Below, in pieces: positions 31,762-43,127 of a DNA stretch of 64,000 bases (position 1 is the first letter of the stretch; each line of letters begins with the position of its first letter). The notes beneath the pieces are model-generated. The model was given only the letters and a program-made list of their open reading frames with translations, ran no database searches and was not told where the DNA came from. This DNA comes from Immersiella caudata (taxonomy: Eukaryota; Ascomycota; Sordariomycetes; Sordariales; Lasiosphaeriaceae): NCBI GenBank assembly GCA_030512335.1, contig JAULSU010000001.1, positions 4,836,001-4,900,000 of the forward strand. Reading direction: 5' to 3'. Position numbers and translations under genes: made by a program.

Positions 31762-33189
31762 GGCAAAAGTCAGCTTGAACGCGGTGCGTGACTGACGGCT
31801 CCTTCTTACGCCCGCGGGCGAGGCCGAGCGAACGGCGCGGCTGCATTGCGGTGTTATCCAGGGTTTTCTGACGCTCTTTGCCGTCTATTTTCCTGCTGCT
31901 AATGCTCGAAACCATTTGACGAGGGAATGTGCCATCTAGAGTCGTCTAGAGCATACCACAGTTGCTACTTATCCGCTCCTGTCGGACAAAGGGAGCCCTC
32001 AGAGCCGCTGTTTACAAAGAGAGCATTAACCTGACAATTTTTTTGAGCCGACCTTCCCGCCAGCCTACCACTAAGACCTGGAAGTCTATTTGTCGTTTTC
32101 AAACAACCCAAGAGACAAAGAAAATCTTCTCCAAGCACATCGAAGGACTCGAAACACGCCCGCTCCAGCTAATGTGGAGTCTGGTATTTAGTATACAGGC
32201 ACTCTTGCTATTGCCAGGGCTAGTTTTTAGGTAGCGTAATAGGGTCGAGCATGATGGCGCGTGGAAGTCGCGAGGCGGATCTAGTCATCTCCATTTTGGA
32301 TTACCATCAAAGGAAACACCAGATCCATTTCCGGATGCGGTAGCTGTGAGGATCTTATAAAAGATTCCACCAGTGGAGTGGGCTATTGCGAATGAAAGAC
32401 GACCATTGATAAAAAGAACAGTTGCGAATCCTTCTTCAAACAGATTAAATTTAACCACCATTACTTTGAATGACTGCTTACTCCAAAGCCTCCTTCCTTG
32501 TCTGAGTGGTAACTTAGCACTGCTAGCAATCCATTCCGCAATGTGCTGCGAGAGTTACGGTTTCAGCTTCCCGAAACTCGGCTTAGCCAAGGGCAAACAA
32601 ACATGGGAGAAGGTTCCCACTCACCAGACACGTTATACAATTGTGGCGGAGGTGCCTCGTGCTTCGTGGCATAGGTATTTCCCGTCATCTGGTGACTGCT
32701 GAGTCACGTTGCGCGCCAGCGGAACGAGGTGCCTCGATTCACAAAGTTCGACCAGCGAGCGCCTCTCAAACTTTCGGCAGGCGAGCCGACCCGTGAACGA
32801 GCAAACATGCTACAAACCATACTGGGAACATGAACTTGGACGACGCAGAGTGAAAACTCTGCAAATGGTAGGAATTATGTTTCGGGGCTGAAGGTCAAGT
32901 ACAAAAAGGCACATCCCCCGCGCTCTGCCTAGCTTTTTGCACGTCACTTCCAGGCTGTAAACCGACTGAATCATAGCTGAATCATAGCAGCCACGCAACG
33001 ACAACCTGTGACCATTTCTCCTTCAGGGGGAGCATCTTGGCACTGGCACCTTGTGGACCATCACCATCGAACGTGGGGCAAAGCGACACCGCAGTCCGGC
33101 GAGCTCCTCATCAGACATACGTGAGGGGTAGACCATCTTTTTTCCACCTAGGTGTCCAAGCCACAGCAAGAAAGTCGAAAGGGGTAAAA
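31762..33189. other. intergenic, nothing recognised
   Basis: 1.4 kb between the frameshifted gene and the alpha-glucosidase, with only short unsupported open frames. The right end is the alpha-glucosidase promoter. Confidence 0.5.
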
Positions 33190-35292
33190 ATGGCCAACAA
33201 CCGCGAGAATGCCAAGAAATGGTGGAAAGAGGCGGTCGTTTATCAGGCATGTCAATTTCCCCCTTGTCATTCACACTTGCAGCTCTCCGATCTTTGTCGC
33301 GTCGTATCACGGCACAGCCCGTCCTTGCAGCCTGCTAACTGCCCTTGCTGCATCTAGATCTATCCGGCTTCATTCCTCGATACTAACGGGGACGGCCGTG
33401 GCGATGTTAACGGCATTACGGCCAAGCTAGACTATCTGAAGGCCCTTGGAGGTAAGCTTGACTCTTGGCTGGAGGTCATCCCAAGTTTGAGCTCTTTGGT
33501 TAATATTTTCCTGCCTAGTCAATGTGATATGGTCATCACCCAGCAAGATCTAAACCATCCTTGTCTCCTCTGACCGTCTCCCATCTGACCAAACCGCAGT
33601 CTACAGCAGCCCCCAGGCTGACATGGGATACGATATTTCGGACTACAAGAATATACATCCTCCCTATGGTACACTCGAGGACGTTGACCGGCTGATTCGC
33701 GAGCTCTCGGCTCGCGACATGAAGCTTGTCATGGACCTCGTCGTGAACCACACCTCCCACGAGCACGCTTGGTTCCTGGAGTCCCGCTCGTCCCTCGACA
33801 ACCCCAAGCGTGACTGGTATATCTGGAAGAAGCCCAAATATGACGTATCGGGCAATCGCCAGCCTCCCAACAACTGGTGCCAGTGCCTCGGCGAGGACCA
33901 CTCTGCCTGGATCTTTGACGAGGCCACTCAAGAGTACTACTTCGCCGCCTTCACCCCCGAGCAGCCCGACCTCAACTGGGAGAAGCCTGAAGTCCGCGCG
34001 GCCGTGCATGACATCCTGCGCTTTTGGCTCGACCGTGGCGTTGCTGGCTTCCGCATGGACGTCATCAACTTCATCTCCAAGGACCAGAAGTTCCCCGACG
34101 CCCCCATCGACAAGCCAGGCTTCCCATACCAGCCCGGCCACATGTTCTTCGCCAACGGGCCTCGCCTGCACGAGTTCCTGCGCGAGATGAAGTGCGAGGT
34201 CTTCGACAAGTACGAAGACGTCTTCACCGTCGGCGAGATGCCCTGCGTGAACGACGAGCACGAGATCCTCAACATCGTTCACCACGAGCGCGGCTTCCTC
34301 AACATGATCTTCCACTTTGAGCTCGTCGAGATCGACATGGAGGGCGGCGACATCCCCGGAAGCGCTCGCTTCTCCAAGAAGAAGTGGAACACCTCGGACC
34401 TCCGCCGACGTGTGTCCCGCTGGCAGACCATCATGAGCGAAAACGGCGGTTGGAACGCCATCTATTGCGAGAATCACGAGTAAGCCCCCCTCCCCCTTCT
34501 CCCTTTTATCCTCACAGACAACTGACGCTCACCAGCCAACCTCGCTCCGTCTCCCATTTCGCCGACGATTCCGACGAACACCGCGTCCGCAGCTCCAAGC
34601 TCCTCTCCATCATGGAATCCACCCTCTGCGGCACGCTCTTTGTTTATCAGGGAGAAGAGCTCGGCATGCGCAACGTCCCCGCCGACTGGGACCCCTCCGA
34701 ATACAAGGACATCGAATCGGTCAACTACTGGTCCGTCGCCTCCAAAGTGTACGCCTCCTCTCCGACCAAGATCGCCCACGCGAAGCGCATGCTCCACCTC
34801 AAGGCCCGCGACAACAGCCGCACACCCATCCAGTGGACGGCCGAAACCCCCAATGCGGGTTTTTGCGCGCCGGATATTCGACCGTGGATGAGGGTCAATG
34901 CGGACCACGTCACCGTCAACGCCGAGGTGCAGACTATCCCGGGAACAGACTCGGTGTATCACTTCTGGCAGCGGCAGTTAACGCTGCGGAAGGAGCACCC
35001 GGAGGTGTTTATCTACGGGCGATTTGATCTCGTGGATGACAGGAATGAGGAGATTTTCTCGTTTGTGAGGACGGCTGAGTCGGGAGAGCGGTGGTTCAGC
35101 GTGTTGAACTTCACCGAGAGGGAGGGGGTTTGGATGCCGGGTGAGGACGTGTTTGGAAAGATTGATTGGGTTGTGGGAAATTACTACAAGGATGGAGAGG
35201 AGGTGAAGCCCGAGGTGAAGCCCGAGGTGAAGGGTGGAAAGGGGGTGAAGTTGAGGCCTTGGGAGGGGTTGTTGGGCAGGGTCGTTGTTTGA
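33190..35292 (+). CDS. GH13 alpha-glucosidase (maltase/isomaltase type)
   Basis: Five exons, 33190-33246, 33358-33451, 33519-33542, 33600-34479 and 34536-35292; 603 aa, no signal peptide, so intracellular. It starts NRENAKKWWKEAVVYQ and continues IYPASFLDTNGDGRGDVNGI, VNVIWSSPIYSSPQADMGYD, VMDLVVNHTS, GFRMDVINFIS (nucleophile Asp about 212), FTVGEMP (acid Glu about 271) and ENHDQPRS (stabilising Asp about 352). These are the four GH13 signature regions. It hydrolyses alpha-1,4 and/or alpha-1,6 glucosides such as maltose or isomaltose; sucrose is possible. Intron 1 (33247-33357, CAG|GCATGT) and intron 3 (33543-33599, CCA|GCAAGA) keep frame only with GC donors; exon 3 is 24 nt. The C-terminus has a short EVKPEVKPEVK repeat. 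It sits next to a transporter and a Golgi glycosyltransferase without obvious functional linkage. Confidence 0.93.
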
Positions 35293-35512
35293 ACGGGGTG
35301 TCTAGGCTGATGGGTTGAGAGATCGATGAGGCACATCTTGGAGGGGACGAGGGAGCGACGAACTGAGATCAGAAAAGGTCGCATCGGCTTGGATAGAGAA
35401 ATTTCAAGGATGAACCATGATGTTGACTGACTGTGATCAGTGTTGAGTCTAATGCCCCTGTTACCCGCCTGATATGCAATGATACGAATATGTACAAACG
35501 AACGTACCCCTA

Positions 35513-36777
35513 TCAGCTTTTTACTTGTGGTCCTGATCCAATCCCCCCGGGCGAAGCCTTCTTGGCTCCCTTGGATCGCAGTTCCACCATGCTGTACCAT
35601 GCTGCGCCACCCAGCGCAATCGCCATCCCCAGCCCGTTCAAGAAGCCAACCTTGACACCGAACAGGGCAATGCCCAGCAAGACGGTCAGACATTGCTTGA
35701 TGTTGCCGCACACCGTCATGGTCAACGCGCCGGCAACCTTGTTGGTCGAGAAGGAGCTGACGTTGAGCAGGAACGCCAGCAGGCCGTTGCCCGCCAGAGC
35801 AAAGAGCATCATTCGAGATGGACCTTCGGGGTTGTTGCGGCGGAATTCGGAGAGTTCGCCGCTGAGAATAGCGCAGACGACGGCCTGCGCAAAGGCGAGG
35901 GGTGACATGCGGAGAAGTGTCTCGAGTGGAGAAAGCGCCAGAGCGCCCGTCATGATACGGTTCGTGGCCACGGTCTGTGGGGTTTAAAATTTTAGTGTCG
36001 GGTGCAAGTGTGCTTGACATCAGAGGCTGAAGCATACCTTGATGACCGCGAGGATCACACCAAGCAGTGTCAGGACAAATCCAGTCGTGGTGAAGTAGTA
36101 GTCGCCATACGTGGCGAGACCAACGCCCAGAACGACGGGAATGAGAGAGAGATACGTCTCGCTTGAGTAGACGCGCTTGTATCGGAGGCGGTAGATGAGA
36201 ACGGCGAAGACGGGACATGTTGATCGCATGATCTGGTGGAAGGGGATGGACACCATGGCGCTGTACGTCATCGCAACACACATCAGCATTGGACTCGAAG
36301 TTTCAGGGGGGGGGGGGGCGGGGTCAACATACAGCGAGACATTGGATGTCGCGATATTGACAGTGAATAATATGGAGAACAGCACCAGCACTGTATTCTG
36401 TTGGTACGAGAGCTTGGTGAGGGTGAACTGGCCCCTCATCAACAAGCAGTAGCATCCCACCGATGCCGAACCAGCGTGGAGCGCTGTTAGCAGCCATGGA
36501 TACCCAAACTGAACGTCCCGGTTAGCCCAACGTCGCCAGCATTCCAAGTCGGGCGCCTGTGCTGTACCTTTCCCAGTATCAACTTATTGTATATCGTCAA
36601 TGAGATATTGCATAGGAAGTAAAGCCCGAGGTACGATAATTTCGTCAAGCTGGAAACCTGGTATTCGGAGTCGATCCGCGGGCTGGCTGGCGGTTGCGGG
36701 TACTGCCTGGGATCCAGGAGCTGTGCCTCGATATCTCTATCGTCTCCCTTCTCTTTCCGTGCCCCGTGCGAAGCCAT
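35513..36777 (-). CDS. triose-phosphate/nucleotide-sugar transporter family protein
   Basis: Four exons on the minus strand, 36777-36568, 36508-36333, 36260-36038 and 35974-35513, giving 356 aa. After an acidic cytosolic N-terminus (ERQ-like: GDDRDIEAQLLDPRQYPQP) there are about ten membrane helices: LSYLGLYFLCNISLTIYNKL, YPWLLTALHAGSASVGCYCL, TVLVLFSILFTVNIATSNVS, LAMVSIPFHQIMRSTCPVFA, LSLIPVVLGVGLATYGDYYF and later GNGLLAFLLNVSSFSTNKVA with ALTMTVCGNIKQCLTVLLGI. This is the drug/metabolite-transporter TPT clade, which in fungi supplies Golgi or ER with GDP-mannose, UDP-galactose or related sugars, or moves phosphorylated carbon. The SLAMVSIPFHQ and TVCGNIKQ motifs are typical; substrate not assignable. 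Intron 2 (36261-36332) carries a run of about 13 G on the plus strand. Confidence 0.9.
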
Positions 36778-37818
36778 ATTTTCCCGTGCCGTGTGGCCGC
36801 CGAGCTCGAAGCGGGCGCCGGGCGCTGTGCCGCAGTCCTTTTGATCGCCTCGGTGATGGTTCGCGCGGTCGAAACGTTCGCTTTATCGCCGGCTAATGAA
36901 CGGCGTCTATGGCTTGCACTCAATTCGAAACCTTCGAAGATGGGAAACGGCGAGAAGCGGATCGCGATGTGGCGTCACGACACCCGAGGCGTTGAGGGCG
37001 ACTTGATGATCGAACACAAAAAATAACAAACAAAAAGACTTGAAGGAGCGACACGAAGATTCGTAAACTCGCACAGCGCTACCCCGCCATTGACTAATGC
37101 AGCGAGACCTGAGCTGGTATCACCGTCGTCGGTACAGCAGCAGACCGCGATTGTTGAAAGGTCGTGAGGGGAAGAATCGTCAAAAGTTTGTTCAGACGAA
37201 GCAAGGCACGCTTCCAGGATTCTACGCCTCAGCCCAAAAGGGATGCAAGCGAGCGTTCCGTCCTCTGATGGCTGCCAAGGTCGCCAGTGAGATAATTATG
37301 GGCTTCTCGCACCTGAGCTGGACACGCCATTAGCATGACAAGAGACATGCCCAGGATCAATAATTCTGCGCCTCGTAATCTCGAGGGGCCCCTTTTTTTA
37401 GTGCATTGCATGCACAGGGCTGCTGCCACAGTGCCCAGCGCTTCGTCGCTCCAAAACCGGGTTCAGTGCGGGGTCTCTGGCGTCACCCCAACGGGTTAGA
37501 CGCCCTCGGAATATCCAGCTGAGGGAAAACCCCGGTCCGCTGGCCGACACCGCGCGATCGCCGTGCATACCGAACCGGGAGGCGTTCAGGGGCTGCAGGC
37601 GAGGAGGGGTTGCAACAGAACACCAACGCGGCCACGATCACTGCAGGTAAACAGGAGAGAAAATGAAGATGCGATCTGATGTCGAATACGACGATCCGCC
37701 GAAGCCACAACGCCTGTATTCTATCCATGCAATTCTACATTACAACCAACAAGTATTTCTATATGTACAATGTAGCCATACTGCTCCCCTGCTTGATCGC
37801 TGGGTTCGCTGATGGAAG
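36778..37818. other. intergenic, nothing recognised
   Basis: About 1 kb: the transporter promoter on the left and the 3' region of the glycosyltransferase gene on the right. No gene supported. Confidence 0.5.
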
Positions 37819-39376
37819 CTATGCGGCGGTAGATTTTGGTGCCTGGGTTGTCTCCGAGGCCGACGTCTTCGCGGCATCAGTGATAAGGTGCTTTGCCGTT
37901 TCCGTTGGCGTCGCCACCGTCTTCGCTTTCTCCTTCTCACGCTGGGCAGAACGCTGGGCAGCTTTCTCATCCCGCGCCTTCTCCTTCGCGAGTTTCTTCT
38001 CGTGATTTTGAATATCCTTGTTCTCCGCATCCTTCTTCTTCTTCTCCGCAGCGGCGAGCTTCTTCTTTTTCTCCTCTTCCGCTTTCCTCTCCTTCTCGAT
38101 TCTCAGCTTCTCGAGCCGTTCTTTCTCCGCCTTGTCTTTTTTCTCCTTCTCTGCCTTTTCTTGCTTCTGCTTCTCCTTCAGAGCCTTTCGCTTTTGCTCT
38201 TCCTCGACCTTGGACTTGGCCTTGTCAATAACAAGCTGCTCCTCCGTTTTCTTCCAAAACTCCTTGGCCTCTTCTCGAAGAAGATACTTTGTCGTCGCAT
38301 TGTTCCACTCCGGGAGGTTCTGCTCGGCTCGTGCAACCCAGGGCTCCATCCAGCTATCTCTGACGTTTGAGGATCCAGCAAAGTGCACGATCATGTCTCC
38401 CTGCATGACCTTCCATGGGTTGACCTTGCCGCCGTGCCCATCCTCATACACCTCGGTGGTCCCGTTGTCGAACATGGCCTTGGTCATGTTCTTGGCAAAG
38501 ATCCAGGTTCCATTCTTATAGAAAGCGTTGTTGACAGGGAGAGAGTTGAACCAACGCATCGGCACCTTCACCCAGCGGTCCTTCCCCTTCATTGGAAGCT
38601 CAGCGAAGGGCGACTTTGCATCCTCCAGCAGGTACTGGAAGGCGCTCTGGTCGCGGAAACGGTCCTTCTGCATGCGTGTATTTTCGTAGATCGGATACGC
38701 CAGGATTGCCGAAAGCAGAGATACGGACCAGGTGCTGACCCGCAGAGCAAACACGCCCGAGTTAAGCCCATCCCAGTTCGTCGTGATGAGAAGGTCGACT
38801 TCGTTGAGAGCGCTGTGGTTCGCCGGCGGGAGGAAGGCCTCGAGGGGTGTCTCCAGGTTCATTACAAGAGTATCGGCATCGAACCAGCTATTGCGACGCA
38901 TTAGCAACAGTAAATGTGATAGATAATGGGGTTAGGGGTGCGTACTATAGCCACTCCAACCGGTCGGCTTCGGGCTTCTCGAGCTCGGCGACGAGGACGG
39001 AGAGGAGGTATGCGGGCTTGGTCCAAGCACCCTTTGCTCGGTTGAGGCGATCGTGTTCGATCAGGTTGCTCACGGCCTGGTGCTCGGCTGTAAATTGGAC
39101 GTAGCCATGGCGAGCGTTGTGTCGCTCGTGGGACTCGATGGCGCGGCGGACGACATCGTTGGCAAGCTTATTGGCGGCAACAGTAACTTTGCCGATGCGA
39201 GCCCGGGCCTTGCCCGCATGCTTTGTGGTCTTGTCGGCGTGCTGGCGTCCAGGTACGAGGTCGTCGGTAAGCCGTACGCCTTGGACGTTGGAGAGCCAGG
39301 CCCAGACGAAGAAGAGCAAGAGGAGCACGCCGACGGCTTTGGCCGGTTTCGTGCGGTGGATGCCGTGGATTAACAT
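37819..39376 (-). CDS. GT34 alpha-glycosyltransferase with Lys/Glu-rich tail
   Basis: Two exons on the minus strand, 39376-38946 and 38887-37819 (58-bp GT-AG intron, GTACGC…AATAG), 499 aa. Type II Golgi topology: a short basic N-terminus, one membrane anchor (AVGVLLLLFFVWAWL, about 13-29), a stem, then the catalytic domain. The DxD metal/nucleotide-sugar motif is WFDADTLVMNLETP (about 145-158), followed by LITTNWDGLNSGVFALRVST and GDMIVHFAGSS, as in the GMA12/MNN10 (GT34) family that adds galactose or mannose to N-glycans. The last 135 residues are abnormal: about 365-467 is almost pure Lys/Glu/Ala/Arg (KEKQKQEKAEKEKKDKAEKE), a predicted single helix or coiled coil, ending in an Ala/Thr/Ser-rich stretch. 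GT34 enzymes normally end shortly after the catalytic domain. Confidence 0.9.
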
Positions 39377-40274
39377 GTTAGCGAGAGGACGTCGCACGCG
39401 ACCCAGATCATGACGTCTGGCGGGCGCGATGGGGAAAGATCGATCGAAATCGCGGATGGGAGAAGAGAGCTGAAAGTTTTAAAAAATCGACATCCCGCTG
39501 AAGCCACGCAGACAAGTGCGGTTTTTGTCCAGGCCGATTCAGCTTGGCACTGAGGGTCAAAAGGGGACAATGTGGACTGACTGCATCAGACTGTGTTGGG
39601 CGAGTCCCAATGCAAAATCCGTAATCTCCAATCCAGCTGGGTCCCCCCCTTCTGCTGGCATCCCCGTCCCGCCGCAGGGGGGGGCGCAAGGCGATGCAGC
39701 CAGTCATTTTCGGGTGCAATTGGCCCCAGCTGTGGATCTTTTCGCACCTGGTTGGCTGGCTCCCCCTTGCCCAGATGCCGAGCGTTCTGCAGTGCCGCGT
39801 TGCCGATTGACTCCTGGGTAGCCTTTTGGAGGCTCTTCCAGCTCTCAGGCTTCCCGGCCGGGACCACAACATGATGTGACGTTGAAAGAAGGCACGTTTT
39901 GGGTTCGGGAGGCGTCTATGGGGTATCGACAGTTTTGCCGGCGCGTTTCTAGAAAACCGGGCGCGTGCTGTCCGGCTAAACAGTGGATACCGACAAACGA
40001 TGGGAGATTCACTTCGCGATGCGGCTGCTCCATCTCGACTTGGCTGCGGGCCCCGAAAACACGGTGACGTGTGCTGTGCTCCGCGTATTCCGGGTGTCGG
40101 CATGGGCATCAGGACCGGCATGCTGCCCAAACCCGATGCTGTTCAACCCGAAATATCCTGCACTTCCTGCCCGTTGCAACCAGCCACAGCCACTGCAATC
40201 TCTCAAGATTCCTGTACCAACTAGCCCCTGTCATATGCGGGACTGCACTTTATCCACTGCAATGTCGATGAGTT

Positions 40275-40315
<41 letters not shown>

Positions 40316-40855
40316 GACAACCCTCATGAACCACTGCTTGTCAAACTCCCGGCTAGTCCGATATCTTGATCCTGTTCGGCGAAGGAATCCCGAATACTAC
40401 ATTCACAGCCAGTCAGCTACATGCAGGCGAAACATGGCTGACCACACCCAGGAGACTCCAAGAATGGTGCACAGGAGTCTCAACTTGGCGCATGTGAAGC
40501 GATGTTATACAAGCGGGGCGAGGGATCCCTTGGCCGACATCGTTGCGGTGATCTGTTTGCTGGTACAGGCGCTGCATCATAGTTGTTTGGTGATTGCTGA
40601 ATCTTGGCCGTTCCAGCCGGTCTGAGCCTCGTAACCAAGCCCAGCGTCCAAGAGATTAGCAGCGTCATGTAATCATCACTATTGTCACTGCTGCTGTGCC
40701 CCGTTTCCAACAACCACGACAGATGTCACTTGCTCGATTATGTTGTACCTTGCTGCGGCAGGTAAACCCTGTCTCAGTCGGCTGTAACCCTGCCGACAGG
40801 TTTTCCCCTCGCCAATGGTCATGGTGTGCATTTCGCGGCACAAAACTCAATCAAA
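39377..40855. other. intergenic with 37-nt poly-A tract
   Basis: 1.5 kb without a supported gene. The GT34 promoter is on the left. A pure A37 run lies at 40277-40313. No open frame next to it looks like a retroposed gene. Confidence 0.5.
40277..40313. repeat. poly-A tract (A37)
   Basis: Uninterrupted run of 37 A on the plus strand, flanked by TTGC and GTGACAAC. Could be a mononucleotide repeat or the tail scar of a LINE-type insertion; no target-site duplication was found by eye. Confidence 0.85.
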
Positions 40856-40926
40856 GCATCAGTGGTTTAGTGGTAAAATCCATCGTTGCCATCGATGGGC
40901 CCCGTGTTCGATTCACGGCTGATGCA
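40856..40926 (+). tRNA. tRNA-Gly (GCC)
   Basis: A full cloverleaf folds. Acceptor stem GCATCAG pairs with CTGATGC, discriminator A at 40926. D arm GTTTAGTGGTAAAAT (A box). Anticodon stem CATCG/CGATG with loop TTGCCAT, anticodon GCC at 40888-40890. T arm CCGTG-TTCGATT-CACGG (B box). 71 nt, no intron. It decodes GGC and GGU glycine codons. Confidence 0.97.
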
Positions 40927-40930
40927 ATAA

Positions 40931-40950
40931 TTTTTTCTTTTTTTTCTTTT
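40931..40950 (+). terminator. RNA polymerase III terminator
   Basis: T6-C-T8-C-T4 run starting 4 nt after the tRNA-Gly 3' end, the expected oligo-T terminator. Confidence 0.9.
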
Positions 40951-41635
40951 GTTGGTATTTCCATGCTCAACTTTTTGCCCTTTCTGTCTTCCAGCGTTGT
41001 GTGTCAAAAGGAATCATCATCAATCAAACACTTTCTACAACTTGGGTCCAGACCCTTGCGGGAAAATGCGTTTGCTAACTGGAATGGTCCGGCTCCAACC
41101 TAGCTCATACCCTTCCGCTCGGCTTCGGGGGCCTCAGGTTGAGCTGCGCCTCGATTGTCAAGCAGGAATCAAAGTGATTCATATCCTCATCAGGTGATAT
41201 GCCTCAGGTCGCACTTCTTCGGCAACCAACAACAGAGCTCCAGCATTTGCCACATGCACCAATCAGCTTCAAGTTCTCTCGCTATGCCAGCGCTTAGCTC
41301 CCCTGCCCGCCGCCACGCGTGTCGTCGTCGCAATTGCCACCAGTTGGCCTCCGACCACGGGTGAAGCCAACGCTCAATTGAGCTGGCACTCTCGACCATC
41401 ATAAAACCATTTCTCTACTTTATCATCACAACAAGAGGCATTAGACGGCAGAACATCTCACAAGGACCACAAGCGCAGTCGACCCTGCGGCCAGATTCAC
41501 CTCATTCAACGGGGCGCCCTTATCACAAGGGGTTCAATCCATACCGCCACAAAGAACTCAACTCAACTCAACTCCATCTCAACTCCATCTCAACTCCTTT
41601 CTTCTACCATCACGCAATCAAAGCTACGTCCAACA
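40951..41635. other. intergenic with tandem CAACTC/CATCTC leader repeat
   Basis: Promoter and 5' leader of the next small gene. At about 41558-41600 the leader carries tandem CAACT / CCATCTCAACT units, giving a G-less C/A/T tract typical of fungal transcription-start regions. Confidence 0.5.
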
Positions 41636-42064
41636 ATGGCCCTCCTATTCAAAAGAGAGCCTTCCTCCTCGTTAGCCATGAGCTATTATTCCCCGCCCCC
41701 AACAAGCTACAACACCACACTGGCGGCATCTACCAGTGTAACCTCAAGACACTTCCTGCAACCTCACATCCAGAGGTACCAAACCTATCACGACCATCTT
41801 GCGACTCCAACGCCCAAGCGTAAGAACATGCCAGACACAACCAAATACGCCTACTGCTCACGGTGCAGGTGTAGCATGCCCGAGGGACACACCAGCCACG
41901 GATCTGGCTCGCGGTCGGGGAGCGCCACGGGAAGAGGTATAGGGTTACCTTCAGACCCGCCGAGTATGAGACATGAAGGGGCGGTGATTGGGCAGAACGT
42001 TCAGAGGGGTCAAGTTAGGACGCCGCCGTTGTCGAGGGAGGGGTCGCCTGTTGGTAATCGATAG
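41636..42064 (+). CDS. small Ser-rich hypothetical protein
   Basis: Intronless, 142 aa, ATG in good context (CAACAATGG). No known domain. The centre has a basic patch (TPKRKNMPDTTK) and a compact cysteine cluster YCSRCRCSMPEG, which could bind a metal. The rest is Ser/Gly/Pro-rich and likely disordered (SHGSGSRSGSATGRG, TPPLSREGSPVGN). The cysteine cluster and G-less leader favour a real gene; function unknown. Confidence 0.5.
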   Translation: MALLFKREPSSSLAMSYYSPPPTSYNTTLAASTSVTSRHFLQPHIQRYQTYHDHLATPTPKRKNMPDTTKYAYCSRCRCSMPEGHTSHGSGSRSGSATGRGIGLPSDPPSMRHEGAVIGQNVQRGQVRTPPLSREGSPVGNR

Positions 42065-42565
42065 GGCGTTATCGGTGGTAGGGGGTGAGAGTGCGAAGAG
42101 TGAATGAGAATTGTTTATGATCAGGGACGAGATGGGCCAGTGGAATGTTGGAATCCAGTTGTGCATCGGGAAGGGACTGGGTACATGTGTATGATGAGTG
42201 AATGGAGGGAGATGAGAACAAGAGCAAGGCGGCCAAGAAGAGCCATGTACGTGATGTTGATCAAGCTGCCTTCGAGCAGCACGAAGGAGCTGTATATATT
42301 TTGCTGGCTGGCCGAGTGTGGGCATTCTACTCAAGGTACTTATGTTGACTTGAACTGCCATTTCCGTACCTAATTTTACTTGTTGCTTGCGAGTGCCGTA
42401 TATCAGCCAACTTACTTCATAGATTCTTTCCGTGAATGGGAATTTGACAATGAGCACCATAGTCAAGATGTGAGGGCAAAATAGAGTCGTATCCCAGAGT
42501 GGAAATAAGTTCTATCCAGTGGAAAATGCCGACCCCTTGTTGCCATGAAGTACCAATATGTAGCC
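42065..42565. other. intergenic, nothing recognised
   Basis: 500 bp between the convergent ends of the small Ser-rich gene and the decayed LPMO gene. Confidence 0.5.
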
Positions 42566-43127
42566 TTAGCCTCCATTGGCGTCAATGCGTGAATTGATCT
42601 GATACTGCATGTCCAAGGACAGGGCCTGCTGCTTGTAATAGGCGTTGTCAGCTTCCTTGCCTTGGCCAGCGGGACTGACGACAACGACCCCCTTGTGGGC
42701 CAGCTGGACATCGTACGAGCTCCTGTAGAGCGGCGGTCCGGCAGGGACGAACGGGACGCTTGCTGTGAGGTTGAATATCCAAGCCAGCTCTCCGGGTTTG
42801 TAAGTGCCGGGTTGGATGTCAGCAGGAATGGTGGCAGTCCAAGTGTGGTTCGTCTTGTCCATCATGCGGACGGTGCCCCAAACACCATTTTCGTCGACAG
42901 TATCCTCGGCAATCTTGAAGAATTCAAGGTCGTTGAGTCTGGCCTCGGCAATGTCTCCTCGATAAGGAGCCATCCATGCGGTGATGGGACCTTTGTGGCT
43001 GTAGAGTCAGTGGGACCAGTAAAACGTCATGTTGCTCCCAGCGCGCACCTCGACGATGGGCCCCGGAGCCGTGAGCGAGAGCCTGAGCCGCGAAGGCCAG
43101 GACGAAAATAGCTTGAACTGCTCCCAT
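42566..43127 (-). pseudogene. decayed AA9-type LPMO
   Basis: From the ATG at 43127 an intact signal peptide (MGAVQAIFVLAFAAQALA) ends before His-Gly, a potential copper-brace histidine. Then about 60 residues of a normal AA9 are missing and the frame shifts into PGPIVEVRAGSNMTFYWSH. A TGA at 43007-43009 stands where Trp fits, and the frame continues LYSHKGPITAWMAPYRGD, which contains the second brace His (SHxGP). Downstream NDLEFFKIAEDTVDENGVWG and TWTATIPADIQPGTY match the AA9 core, but after PGTY the usual YLLRHE…H and QFYxxC blocks are unrecognisable (AGPPLYRSSYDVQL). One deletion/frameshift plus one stop: a pseudogene. It lies head-to-head with a decayed AA8 gene. Confidence 0.65.

Noticed and set aside
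33536..34477. 313-codon minus-strand frame opposite the alpha-glucosidase
   Set aside because: Val/Leu/Asp/Glu-biased antisense shadow of exon 4; the plus strand is certain from GH13 motifs.
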